A DNA stretch of 39,992 nt from Anammoximicrobium sp032229885 (GTDB lineage: Bacteria; Planctomycetota; Planctomycetia; Pirellulales; Pirellulaceae), in contig JAVYAJ010000100.1 in assembly GCA_032229885.1 (NCBI GenBank), forward strand, positions 1 to 39,992. The letters are read 5' to 3'. A program made the translations under genes and the position numbers. The notes under the pieces were generated by a model. The model did no database searches. It was not told the origin of the DNA and saw nothing but the letters and a program-made list of their open reading frames with translations. How positions within the stretch are numbered: the stretch's first letter is position 1; each line of letters opens with the position of its first letter. Of this stretch, positions 6,975 to 16,610 are shown one piece after another.

Positions 6975-9900
6975 ATGAGGCAAGCCAAAGCCACTAGATG
7001 GCGAATCGCTTGGCGGGCAGGATGTTCGGCGACCGACCCCGGGGCGCACCGTATGCCGTTGGGTTTTCTCGATATGCGGCTGGGTGGCGGTGGATTGCGG
7101 GGGGCGGCGCTCTGGTTTCTGCTCGGCTGGTGCGGTGTCGTCTGGGGCGCCGACGATCAGGCGGTCGAACTCGAGACCGTGTTCCAGCCTGCGCCCAGCG
7201 ATGTCCGACGGCCGATCACGGCTGCCGAAAAAGCCATTGCCGAAGGGCGCTACAGCGATGCGGCGCTGGGCCTGGGCCAGTTGTTGGCCAGCGAGAGCGC
7301 GGACGATCCGGAAACCCAGGACTATTTTCTGATCGAGCCGGACGCGAGCGACACGACGTCGGGGCCTCAATCTTTGAAGGCGAAGGCTCGCGCGATGATC
7401 GGCCAATTGCCGGCCGCGGGCCGCCAGGCGTATGAATTGCAGTTCGGAGCTCAGGCTCGGGCACTGCTGGACGAAGCGTTGGCTGCGGAGGATGAAGCGA
7501 AGCTGGGCGACGTCATACGGCGGTTTTTTCATACCCGCGCGGGGTACGAGGCCTGTCTGCTGGCCGGGCGCGTGCATCTAGCGCGAGGGCGTCCGGCGGG
7601 GGCCGCGTTGTATCTCGAACGTTTGGCGGACGCGCCGGCGGCCGTCACCGCCTTCGACCCCGAGCTGTCGCTGTTGTTGGCCGCGTGTTGGTGGTACGCG
7701 GGCGATCCGGCGCGCGCCCAGACGGTTCTGACGGGCCTCCGGTCCCGGTCGCCCGACGCCGTCTGTCGGTTGGGTGGTCGCGACGTGCCGCTGTTCACGG
7801 CCAACAACGATGCGTTGGGCTGGCTCGAGGCGAACATCGGCTCGACGGGGGGCGTAGCGGTGGCCGATGCTGTGCAATGGCCCGTCTATCGCGGCAATGC
7901 GCAACGCAACGCGCGGACCAGCGGCAGTCTGCCCACGATGAATTTTCGTTGGCTGGTTCCCATCACGGTGGATCTCAAGGACGAAAAGGCGGTCGAACAG
8001 ATCACTCGCAGGTATCGCGAAGAGTCCCGCGCGGCGCTGCCGACACCGCAACCACTGGCCCTCGGCAACGTGGTCGTGATGCGGACGCCGGACAAATTAT
8101 TGGGCGTCGATTTTGTCAGCGGGAAACGCATCTGGGTGTGGCCGCCTTGGGAGGACGACTCGCGCGACGCGTTTCCTATCCTGCCGAGCCCTTTTGGCGT
8201 CAACATGTCGGCCGATCGCCAACAGGAGCTACAGCAGCGGATCTGGGACGACGCCGTGTATAGCCAGATCAGCAGCGACGGGCGATCGGTGTTCGTATTG
8301 GGCAGGCCCGGACAGTCCGCCAACGTCGGCAACGCGGTGCGCCAAGTGGTGATCGGCGCCGGCGGGATCGGGTTTCGCGGGGCAGCGACGGCCGATTCCA
8401 GCAATCAACTGGTGTCGCTGAGCCTGGCGCGGCAGGGCGCGGCTCAATGGCTCGTGGGCGGCGAAACGGGCGAGGACGAGCCGAAACTGGCCGGCGCGTT
8501 TTTCTTGGGTCCGCCGCTCCCGCTGGACGGGCTGTTGTATGCCATCGCCGAGGTCAATGGCGAGATTCGGCTGGTTGTGTTGGACGCCGCATCGGGCCGT
8601 CTCCAGTGGCAACAGCAACTGGCCCACGCCGACAACCGGACGATCTCCGTCGACATAGGACGGCAGGTGAGCGGCGCATCGCCTTCGTACGACGGGGGCG
8701 TGCTCGTGTGCCCGACTTCGATCGGCGCCGTGGTGGGGGTGGACGTCGCCGCGCGCGAACTGTTGTGGGGGTTTCAATTCCCCAGGCCGGTCGATGGCAA
8801 TCAGCCGCGGTTTCGTCTCGCGCCGTTCAACGTCCAGGGCCTCAAACCGATCGATGCCCGCTGGGCCGATGCGTCGATCGCCATCGCCTCCGGGCGCGTG
8901 CTGGTCATGGCGATCGACACGGACCAACTGTACTGTCTGGATCTGCGGACCGGCCAGCTCGCCTGGCCCGCTCAGCCGCGCGGAGATCGGCTGTGCCTGG
9001 CGTGCATTCACAACGGCCAAGCCATGTTCCTCACCGCCGACAGCCTGACGGCGATCCGGCTGGCGGATGGCCAGCCCGCCTGGGCGACGACGGTGTCGTT
9101 GGACGGGCCGCCTAGCGGCCGTGGTTTTTACAGCGACCATTTCTACTACGTGCCGACGGCGGACGGCGAAGTGCTCAAGATCGACTTGGACGCCAGCCGG
9201 ATCGTCCAGCGGACGAACGTGTCGCTGCCGTTGGGCAACCTGGTGTGCTTTCGCGACGAGATCCTGTCGCAGGATGCCGAGCGTCTGGCCGTGTTCTGGC
9301 AAAACCAGCCGTTGCGGCAACGCGTGCAGAAAGCGTTGGCCGAAAACCCCGACGATGTGGCCATGTTGACGCGGTACGGCGAGCTGTTGTTGCAGGAGGC
9401 AAAACGTCCGCAGGCGATCGATACGTTTCGCCATGCGCTGCGGCTGGCTCCTGAAGACGAGACGGTGCGAGGACGCTTGGTCGCGGCGATTCTCGACGCG
9501 CTGCGCGACGATTTCGCGTCGGCCGAGCCGCTGTACTCGGAGATCGAGACGCTGCTGGATCAGCCGGCCCAACGGGCCGAGCATCTGCGAATCGTGGGCG
9601 GCGCCCGCCAGCGCCAGGGCGCACTGCGACAGGCCTTCGACGCTTATCGCGAACTGGGCCGACTGCGGAACGAGCTGACTCGCAACAGTGGGGCGACGGA
9701 GCCGGAACTGGAGCGGATGAGTCGCGAGTGGAGCGTCCGTGGCGACCGTTGGCTGCAGGCCCGCTTTGGCGAACTGCTGGGGGCGGCGACGGGCGACGAG
9801 CGGGACGCGATGGACCAGACTGTCCGAGCGGTCTTGGACCAGGCGTTGACTGGCGGCGACCTCGCCGAGCTGCGGCAAGCGGATCGAATGTTCGGCCTGC

Positions 9901-11798
9901 ACGCCGGCGCCGAAGCGGTGAGGCTACGCCTGGCCCGACAACTGGCTAAATCCGGCGAGATCCTCGAGGCCGAGCTCGTGCTGAGCGGGCTGGAGACCGC
10001 GGCCGATCCGGCGATTCGCGGGGCCGCAATTGCCGAGCTGGCCGCGTTGCTCGCCGGCGTGCGTCAGTCCGATATCGCCTGGCGCTACTACCGACAGTTG
10101 GACGAGAACTATCGAGACATGGTCTGCCGTGATGGACAGACCGGTGGGCAATTGTACCAGCAGGCTAGTCAAACGGCGGCTTTTCGCGAGGCGGACGCGC
10201 AGACGGCCCCATGGCCGCGCGGCAAGGCCGAGGTGGGCGACGCTCCGCGGCCCGCGACGCTGAACGTCGGCTATCAACGGCTGTTCGCCTGCGAACCGCG
10301 ACAACGTTCCGGCCCTTGCTCCCGGGCGGTGGCTGTATTTTACGATCAATCCCGCAACTCGCTGATCATTCGCGAAGATCGTGGCAACACGATCGCCACC
10401 GTCAGCCTGGGCGGCCATCGCGTGGCGGCGCCGGATTTCAGCCCCACCTATTTTCGCATCCGCGGCCATCTGTTGCTGGTCTCGACGGGGCTGGAGATCC
10501 TGGCGGTTGATTTGCTGCGAGCTGCGGGCGCCGTCGACAAGCCGACGGATCCGGTGCTGTGGCGTCGCGAGGTGGTCCGGCCGAATATTGCGGGCAACGC
10601 GTATCAGGTTCAGTTGCAGGTCCAGCGGCTGGCGAACCCCTGGGGTCAAAATCGCACGGTGTTCGTCAATCTGCGGCGCGAGCTGGTCGGGGCGACCGGC
10701 CCGCTGCTGGACCGCGGGGCGTACTATTTGGACGGGCGGACGCTGTACTGTGTCGATCCGCTGACCGGCGATACGATCTGGTCTCGCGACGGCCTGCCGG
10801 CTGGATCGGACCTGTTCGGCGATGCGGAATTGCTGTTCGTGGCCCCTCCGAATGGCGAACCGGCGCAGGTCTTTCATGCCGTGGACGGCGCGCCAGCCGG
10901 AACGCGCCCCAGCGAGCCGCTGGCCAACCGCTGGGCGACCTTCGGGCGACGCGTGCTGGCCTGGCAATCGGCAACAGCCGACCCGCCGATTGCCAAGCCT
11001 CCAGAGGCCGGCGAAGACGCGGCCGCCCGGGACAACGCGGACGGCGACGAGGCCAAGGACGACCCGGACGCTGCCGCCGCCGAGCAGGCCGAGGCCGCGG
11101 CAGGGTCGCTCGAGCTGAAGCTTTACGATGCCGCCAGCGGCGAGGTGATCTGGCGCGAGCAATTCCCTCCGGGGACGCGTGGGACGTTGGTCGACGATGA
11201 CGAGTTTGCGATCCTGCAGCGAGACGGACGCTTGGTCATCCGCTCGTTGGAAACGGCTGAACCTGTGCTGCAGGGGCAAATTGCGGGCGACGCCAAGCTC
11301 GAGTCGCTGCACGTGCTGCGATCGCAAAGCCAGTACTTGATCGCCACCAACCAGCGGTCCGAGTCCGGCGCGGCTTCCGCCGAGTTCCAAGCGGTCGGCG
11401 ACGGCGGGGCAAAGATCCGAGTCCGGATCCGCGCGGCCGTCACGGGCGGCAGCGTTCCGTTGGTCCAGGGCGCCCTGTACGCCTTTGATCGCCAGAGCGG
11501 CCAGCCGAGCTGGCCCGCTCCCGTCGAGATCGAACAGTTCGGACTGCCGTTGGAACAGCCGTGCGAAACGCCGGTGCTGCTGCTGTTGCGGCACTTTACG
11601 CCTCTGGCCGGCCAGCAACCACGACGCGAACAGACATCGGTCATGTGCCTGGATCGTCGCAACGGTCAGACGTTGCTGGACAAGACCGATATCCCCACAC
11701 AGACTGCTGCCTACGAGATCGTCGCCGACCGTCGCCAGTTGGCGGTGACCGTCGCCCTGCCGACGAAAACACTGCTGATCAAAATCCAGGACGAATAG
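6975..11798 (+). CDS. Very large exported PQQ-like beta-propeller / TPR protein
   Basis: From the ATG at 6975, preceded by GAGAGGA eight bases upstream, the product has about 1607 residues. A hydrophobic segment (residues 44-57, ending VVWGADD) suggests a signal peptide with a long N-region. ATG codons at 7053 and 7074 are alternative starts. After a helical N-terminal part comes a PQQ/pyrrolo-quinoline-quinone-like propeller, opening near VYRGNAQRNART, with blade motifs such as YCLDLRTGQLAWPAQ. A TPR segment follows near residue 790 (AIDTFRHALRLAPEDETVR). A second propeller-like half runs from about residue 1090. An acidic, Ala-rich linker interrupts it at roughly 1345-1378. No quinone-enzyme active site is evident, so I infer a structural or binding role outside the cytoplasm. 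Such fusions are frequent in planctomycetes. The substrate is unknown. Confidence 0.82.
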   Translation: MRQAKATRWRIAWRAGCSATDPGAHRMPLGFLDMRLGGGGLRGAALWFLLGWCGVVWGADDQAVELETVFQPAPSDVRRPITAAEKAIAEGRYSDAALGLGQLLASESADDPETQDYFLIEPDASDTTSGPQSLKAKARAMIGQLPAAGRQAYELQFGAQARALLDEALAAEDEAKLGDVIRRFFHTRAGYEACLLAGRVHLARGRPAGAALYLERLADAPAAVTAFDPELSLLLAACWWYAGDPARAQTVLTGLRSRSPDAVCRLGGRDVPLFTANNDALGWLEANIGSTGGVAVADAVQWPVYRGNAQRNARTSGSLPTMNFRWLVPITVDLKDEKAVEQITRRYREESRAALPTPQPLALGNVVVMRTPDKLLGVDFVSGKRIWVWPPWEDDSRDAFPILPSPFGVNMSADRQQELQQRIWDDAVYSQISSDGRSVFVLGRPGQSANVGNAVRQVVIGAGGIGFRGAATADSSNQLVSLSLARQGAAQWLVGGETGEDEPKLAGAFFLGPPLPLDGLLYAIAEVNGEIRLVVLDAASGRLQWQQQLAHADNRTISVDIGRQVSGASPSYDGGVLVCPTSIGAVVGVDVAARELLWGFQFPRPVDGNQPRFRLAPFNVQGLKPIDARWADASIAIASGRVLVMAIDTDQLYCLDLRTGQLAWPAQPRGDRLCLACIHNGQAMFLTADSLTAIRLADGQPAWATTVSLDGPPSGRGFYSDHFYYVPTADGEVLKIDLDASRIVQRTNVSLPLGNLVCFRDEILSQDAERLAVFWQNQPLRQRVQKALAENPDDVAMLTRYGELLLQEAKRPQAIDTFRHALRLAPEDETVRGRLVAAILDALRDDFASAEPLYSEIETLLDQPAQRAEHLRIVGGARQRQGALRQAFDAYRELGRLRNELTRNSGATEPELERMSREWSVRGDRWLQARFGELLGAATGDERDAMDQTVRAVLDQALTGGDLAELRQADRMFGLHAGAEAVRLRLARQLAKSGEILEAELVLSGLETAADPAIRGAAIAELAALLAGVRQSDIAWRYYRQLDENYRDMVCRDGQTGGQLYQQASQTAAFREADAQTAPWPRGKAEVGDAPRPATLNVGYQRLFACEPRQRSGPCSRAVAVFYDQSRNSLIIREDRGNTIATVSLGGHRVAAPDFSPTYFRIRGHLLLVSTGLEILAVDLLRAAGAVDKPTDPVLWRREVVRPNIAGNAYQVQLQVQRLANPWGQNRTVFVNLRRELVGATGPLLDRGAYYLDGRTLYCVDPLTGDTIWSRDGLPAGSDLFGDAELLFVAPPNGEPAQVFHAVDGAPAGTRPSEPLANRWATFGRRVLAWQSATADPPIAKPPEAGEDAAARDNADGDEAKDDPDAAAAEQAEAAAGSLELKLYDAASGEVIWREQFPPGTRGTLVDDDEFAILQRDGRLVIRSLETAEPVLQGQIAGDAKLESLHVLRSQSQYLIATNQRSESGAASAEFQAVGDGGAKIRVRIRAAVTGGSVPLVQGALYAFDRQSGQPSWPAPVEIEQFGLPLEQPCETPVLLLLRHFTPLAGQQPRREQTSVMCLDRRNGQTLLDKTDIPTQTAAYEIVADRRQLAVTVALPTKTLLIKIQDE

Positions 11799-12112
11799 AG
11801 TGGATCATTCGCCCACTCGGCGCAATCCGCGGCGCGCGTGTCTTGGCGAGCGCACGGCGCACCCGCACGGACATGTCGCCTTACGCGGATGCCCGTCGTG
11901 GCAAGAAGGGCCTGCCCAGAAAGAACTGCCTGTTCAGAAAGGGTCGAGGCTGGCCGCCCCAAGATGACCGAGAACGTTTCCTCGAAGCCGCCAAAGCAGC
12001 GTCCGCCCCACGCACGCTCGGCGCCTCGCTGTCCCCTTTTTTCTCTGCGCAAAGTTGCCGACGGTCCCCTGGCTCGATCTCTCCAAAGTCCCCCTCTGGA
12101 CAGCGCCCCGCT
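11799..12112. other. Convergent intergenic region
   Basis: This lies between the 3' ends of the propeller gene and the glycosyltransferase gene. A weak hairpin, GAGTGG (11798-11803) with CCACTC (11813-11818), overlaps the stop codon but has no T-run. Nothing else is recognisable. Confidence 0.4.
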
Positions 12113-13225
12113 TCACTCGTGCGCCGGCAACCCGGCGAGCTGATCCCACTTGGCAAGAAACGTCTGTTCGTCGAATCGCGACGCCACTTCGACGGCGCGG
12201 AGGCCCAGCCGACGCCGCAGGGCGTCGTCGGAGATCAAGCGGCGCAGCGCGGCCGTCAAGGCCTGGACATCGTCGGGCCGGACCAGGATCCCGTCCACCT
12301 CGTCGCGGATGATCTCTGCCGGTCCGCTGTCGCAGGCCGTGGCGATGCAAGGCGCGCCGCAGGCCATCGCCTCGAGCAGCGCGTTGGGAAACCCCTCATA
12401 CCGCGACGGCAGCACGAACGCGCCTGCCGCCGACAGGGCTGCCTCCGGGTGGGCACACCAACCGGGCAGCTCGACGCGCCGTTCCACGCCCAGCGACTCG
12501 GCCAGACGCTGCAGGTTCGCCCGCTCGGGGCCTTCGCCGAAGATCTGCAAGCTCCAGTCTGGATAGTCCGGCGAGATCCGGGCAAAGGCTCGAATCAACA
12601 AATCGAAGCCCTTTTGTGGACTCAACCGTCCCATCCCGATGATTTGTGTCGTCGGTAACTCGGGCGGCGGCAGCGGCAGCGACGGCGACCCCACCGCGTT
12701 GGGGATCACGACCACGGGCCGCCGGACGACCGAGCGGGCGAACCGAGCGACAGCCTCGGTCTGAACGACCCACACCTTGCATCGCGGGTATGTCCGCCGT
12801 CGCAGCCATTCCCAGACGAATCCGAGCCTTTGGCGACGCGGGTCGTTGCGTTCGGCAATCACGACTTGCCACGGTCCGCCCCAACAGGCGAGCAGCGTCA
12901 GCACATTCATCTTGTCCGTGAAGCTGAGCACCTGGGTGCTGCCAGCCGCGAGGATCGCCGCTCGCAGACGCCGCACGCGGACCAGCGTGTTGTGCAGTCG
13001 TTGCCACACCGTATGGGATTGCCGGATCAGGCCCAGTTCGACCCGCCGAACGCTGAGCGGCAGGTGAAAGACATCGCTCTGGGCTGTGTCCAGCGTAATG
13101 ACCGTGACGTCACAGCCGATCTCCGCCCAGTGCGTGGCAAGCCTACAGAAAATCCGTTCGGCGCCGCCTCCGCCCAACGCATGGATCACCATCGTGATCC
13201 GCCGATCAGGAGCCGTGTCAGCCAT
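12113..13225 (-). CDS. Family GT4 glycosyltransferase
   Basis: The 370-residue product is a GT-B fold glycosyltransferase of family 4, a retaining enzyme that moves a sugar from a nucleotide-sugar donor. The N-terminal acceptor domain has the glycine loop HALGGGGAERIF. The C-terminal donor domain has GMGRLSPQKGFDLLIRAF, FGEGPE and the E-x7-E motif in EGFPNALLEAMACG. The start is set at the ATG 13225 because GGAG lies eight bases upstream and the family N-terminus begins there; the frame stays open further up but without family features. The acceptor is unknown; cell-surface polysaccharide or glycolipid is most likely. No other glycan gene is nearby, so context does not help. Confidence 0.9.
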   Translation of the reverse strand: MADTAPDRRITMVIHALGGGGAERIFCRLATHWAEIGCDVTVITLDTAQSDVFHLPLSVRRVELGLIRQSHTVWQRLHNTLVRVRRLRAAILAAGSTQVLSFTDKMNVLTLLACWGGPWQVVIAERNDPRRQRLGFVWEWLRRRTYPRCKVWVVQTEAVARFARSVVRRPVVVIPNAVGSPSLPLPPPELPTTQIIGMGRLSPQKGFDLLIRAFARISPDYPDWSLQIFGEGPERANLQRLAESLGVERRVELPGWCAHPEAALSAAGAFVLPSRYEGFPNALLEAMACGAPCIATACDSGPAEIIRDEVDGILVRPDDVQALTAALRRLISDDALRRRLGLRAVEVASRFDEQTFLAKWDQLAGLPAHE

Positions 13226-14406
13226 GCCGGGATCTCCGCATGTTGCGCAAGACCGATCTATCTGCCGGCGACGCGCGATTCGCGCGATCGCCGGGCGCGA
13301 ACACGCGACGCGTTCGCCCGGATCCGCCGCCTGAATCTCGCGGATCGGGCCGGCGGGGGAACTGCCAATTCGTGTACTGCGGTCGTGGGCCGTCGCTCGA
13401 CGTCTTTCCACGGCCACTGAACGCAGGAACGCGTGTTCGAGCCGCGGACCGCGGGCCGCAACTTCGCAGTCGCGTCGGGCTGCGATCCGTCAAGCGATCT
13501 AGGCCATGGTTGCGGGGCGGCGCGATCAAGACGGCTCTCCCAAACAAACGTTCATCCTCGCATTCCAGGCCGGTGGTCGAACGCTGCCTCGAGCGACGAT
13601 CTCGCCCCTGGCGAGCGATCACCTTGGTCGTGGCGAACTGCCTGACCGAAGGTGGCGACCCGCGCGCGTTCGCTTTGGGCTATGAGGGAGAGGGTTGTCC
13701 GCGACCGTACGGAGTATACCGATATCGCTGACTGGCGTCCGGTCCCCACCAAGTCCGCGGGCGCTGGACGGCGACACAGGGCCCGCCGGCTCGGACAACA
13801 GCGGGCGGCTCGCCCACTGCGGCCCGGGCAGCGTTGCCTGGCGATGCGATCTGGACCAGGCGCCGACAAACAGCGATTTGGACCGGGCGCCGGCGAGGCG
13901 ACAGCCAGCGAACAACGCCACCGGTCGGAGCAATGGGATGGAACGTCTGAACCAGCGTCAGCCGCCCTGCTGGTCGCGCTGGCGGGTGAAAGGCATCCCG
14001 CCCGCCGAACGATCTGGCCGTGGGGCTGGCCGCGGCCCGGCTTGGCGACGTCACAGCGGCGCGAGATCGCTTAGCCTGGCGGCCCCGCCTCGGCGTTATG
14101 CCGCCCAAGCGCACTCGTACCGATACGGTTCGATACGCCTTCGCCAACGTACAATTCGGCGTCGGACACTGGGATGTTGCGGGAAATCGCGTGGCCGCCC
14201 GGATCGTCACGGCAGCCTACCGCGGTGAACGGCCCCAACGGCGACTCGCGTCGGGCGCTGCGGGACGAAGAACATGCGGGCTCGTCGCGCATCACCCCCG
14301 CTACGGGCGGCGCCCGTCAGCGAGCGCCCAATCGAGACACGATTGACCGGCGGCGCGCGATCCAGTAAGCTACGAACCAATCGGCCGTGTGACGTGTGCC
14401 GGGTCC
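13226..14406. other. 1.2 kb stretch without a recognisable gene
   Basis: Several frames stay open on both strands, but their translations are Arg/Pro/Gly-rich, overlap one another and match no family I know. I looked for core signatures of RNase P RNA, tmRNA, SRP RNA and further tRNAs and saw none. The tRNA-Ser at its right end and the glycosyltransferase at its left read outwards, so promoters for both should lie here. It may also contain a decayed gene. Confidence 0.4.
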
Positions 14407-14489
14407 GGAGGGTAAGCGAATTGGCTAGCGGCCTGTTTGGAGTACAGGTGCCCCGTAAGGGGTTGCGGGTTCGACTCCCGTGCCCTCCG
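14407..14489 (+). tRNA. tRNA-Ser (anticodon GGA)
   Basis: This is an 83-base class II tRNA that decodes UCC. The acceptor stem pairs GGAGGGT (14407-14413) with GCCCTCC (14482-14488), with one T-G wobble. The discriminator is G14489, as is usual for serine. The anticodon stem CCTGT/ACAGG encloses loop TTGGAGT with GGA at 14439-14441. The long variable arm CCCC-GTAA-GGGG is clear. The T arm carries TTCGACT. CCA is not encoded and must be added after transcription. Confidence 0.97.
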
Positions 14490-14510
14490 CTCTGACGACA
14501 AGTCGGCAAC

Positions 14511-14547
14511 AAGGCCGTCAACGCAACGCGTTGACGGCTTTCATTTT
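14511..14547 (+). terminator. Rho-independent terminator after tRNA-Ser
   Basis: An 11 bp perfect stem pairs 14514-14524 (GCCGTCAACGC) with 14528-14538 (GCGTTGACGGC) around loop AAC. It can extend into flanking A/T pairs. TTTCATTTT follows. It lies 25 bases after the tRNA and is the clearest intrinsic terminator in the window. Confidence 0.88.
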
Positions 14548-14642
14548 ACGTTCTCGGCATTCGCCCCCCTTTGAGCCTTAGTCCACACGACGCGCCCGCG
14601 GTGCAGGCAGGGCGACTCGGGCCCTGGATCGGGGCACGACGT

Positions 14643-16256
14643 CTAGCCGGCGGGCTTCAGCAGCTCGGCCAGCTTCTGATCCAGCTTCTCGCCGCGGGTG
14701 TGCAGCGCGCATACTTTGCCTTGGCGGTCGACCAGCACCAGGAACGGTATCGCGTCGATGCCGCACCGGACGGCCAGCGGGTTCTCGAATCCTTGAGCCT
14801 GCGGATCGGCGCTGGTGACGGTAGCCCAGGGCAACGGTTGTACATCCAGAAAACGCACGACGGTCTGCCGATCGTCATCCAGGTTGACCCCCACGACTTC
14901 GAAACCCTGAGCTTTGTACTTGTCGTACGCCGCCTTGATGTTCGGGATTTCCTGCAGACAGGGCTGGCACCACGTGGCCCAGAAGTCGATCAGGACAATT
15001 TTTCCCTGATAGGCGCCCCAATCAAAAGCCTCGCCGTCCGCGCGGACGCCGGTCACGGTGAACGGCTGGCCGATCAAGCCGACGCGACGACGGCCATTGT
15101 CGGCGCGGGCAGTCGCCTGGTTCGCCAGATCCGCATCGGCGTGATTCTGAAACGTCTTTTCCAGCAACTCGAACGCCTGGCCCGCCAGCGCATAGTTGCC
15201 GGAAATCTCCAACAGTTGCGCGATCTGAGCGGCGACGTTCAACACGTATTCTCCCGGAGTTCCCGCGGCGAGAAGTTTAGTCAGCGCGTCCAGCACGGGC
15301 GGGGCGCTGTCCGGTTGGTCGCTGAGCATGGCCTGCAATTTACGGTCCAGATCCAATTCACTTTCGAGCGACTGGATCGAGGCCTGTTCCAACATGGCCC
15401 GGACCTCGGCGGCGATCTGCTTGTCCGGGCTGTCTTTATAGGCGTTGCCGATCGTCACGTAGGCTTCGGCCGCGGCGTCCTTGTGTCCGCGCTGCTGCAG
15501 CAGCATGGCGGCTTGGCGGGTGATCATAAAGACGCCGGGCGCATCGGGTTGCTCGGCGACCAGCTTTTTCAACTCGTCCAACAGCGGTTGGGCATCGGAC
15601 AACTGGCCGCTGGCAAGCGACTCGAGCGACATGCCGAACAGCATCAGACGTCCCAGATGGGCGACGTCCGGCTCGGGGTCCGCCGCCGCCTCGCGACAGG
15701 CGGTGTTCAGGTCTTTGGTGATCTTGGGATCGCCCAGTCGTGACAGCGCAAGCAAACCGTCCAGCTTGGCCTGCATCGCGGCCACGCGTTGTTTCTTGTC
15801 CGAGGTCTGGGCGAGAAGCTTGACGGCCGCCTCGATGCGCGCGGTGTGGATCGCCTGGTAGTCGGCCCGCAGTTCCTGGTCTGTTGCGCCCCGCGGCTGC
15901 CGGTGCTGCAATTTTTCGAGGAACCCCATCAGGGCGGCGTTATCATCCGGAACCGGGTAACCGTTCGCGCCGCCCAAGGACGCATCGTCCAAGGCCGTGA
16001 CGGGCGGCGTCACCGGAGGCGTCGGAACTTCGCCGGGCGCCACGGCCGGGTGTGAGTTCGTCCGAGCGTTCGGCGCCTGTTGGGGCGTCGCCACGGCGTC
16101 CGTCGCCGGTGCGTCGTCGACCTGAAATCGGCTGCTGGACGCCGTCACGGGTTCCGGCGGAGGCTGGCCGCACCCGCCCATCGCAAGCAGCGAAACCGCC
16201 AGCGTCAGACGCATCAGCGAGGATGGCGCGCATCGGGCGAATAGATCCTGTGTCAT
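14643..16256 (-). CDS. TlpA/ResA-like thioredoxin-domain lipoprotein with long helical N-terminus
   Basis: The 537-residue product starts with a signal sequence and lipobox-like SLLAMGGC, lipidated Cys at 29. A Pro/Thr-rich linker and about 300 residues of mostly helical sequence follow. The C-terminal ~150 residues form a TlpA-type thioredoxin domain: a beta strand in IVLIDFWATWC, the redox pair Cys430-x-x-Cys433 (CQPC) and the cis-Pro loop DAIPFLVLVD. It should act as a membrane-anchored thiol reductase outside the cytoplasm. The partner may be apocytochrome or another exported protein. GGAAGGAA lies just upstream of the ATG at 16256. TlpA proteins are usually under 200 residues, so the long helical region is an addition of unknown role. 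Confidence 0.9.
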   Translation of the reverse strand: MTQDLFARCAPSSLMRLTLAVSLLAMGGCGQPPPEPVTASSSRFQVDDAPATDAVATPQQAPNARTNSHPAVAPGEVPTPPVTPPVTALDDASLGGANGYPVPDDNAALMGFLEKLQHRQPRGATDQELRADYQAIHTARIEAAVKLLAQTSDKKQRVAAMQAKLDGLLALSRLGDPKITKDLNTACREAAADPEPDVAHLGRLMLFGMSLESLASGQLSDAQPLLDELKKLVAEQPDAPGVFMITRQAAMLLQQRGHKDAAAEAYVTIGNAYKDSPDKQIAAEVRAMLEQASIQSLESELDLDRKLQAMLSDQPDSAPPVLDALTKLLAAGTPGEYVLNVAAQIAQLLEISGNYALAGQAFELLEKTFQNHADADLANQATARADNGRRRVGLIGQPFTVTGVRADGEAFDWGAYQGKIVLIDFWATWCQPCLQEIPNIKAAYDKYKAQGFEVVGVNLDDDRQTVVRFLDVQPLPWATVTSADPQAQGFENPLAVRCGIDAIPFLVLVDRQGKVCALHTRGEKLDQKLAELLKPAG

Positions 16257-16610
16257 GAACGTGGTTCCTTCCAGCGGGGGACCGTGATGGACATTGCGCG
16301 AGGCTCGATGGATACCGTAAAGGGGAAATTGTACGACATCCCCATTTTTTTTGCAGCCCCGCTTTTACCGCGTTTCCGCGCGGCCGTGGAGCGTCAAACG
16401 CGGACCATTCGCAGGCGGCGCCTGGGGCGAGCGAAAATCGTTCCGCGGCGAAAGCGCAGGCGCGCAGAATTCGCCCCGCGCGTCCTCGGCACAGACCGCG
16501 CTCGACCCGGCCCGCGGCCGTCCTGCGGGTACGCTTTCGTCGCGATCTGATGTACACTGGGACTCAGCGTGTTTCTGCCGTACTCGTGTCACCCGTTGCT
16601 GGAGCTTGCG
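16257..16610. other. Divergent intergenic region
   Basis: These 354 bases separate the TlpA-like gene from the oxidoreductase gene. They should contain both promoters. No gene, RNA or repeat is recognised, apart from ribosome sites next to the two starts. Confidence 0.4.
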
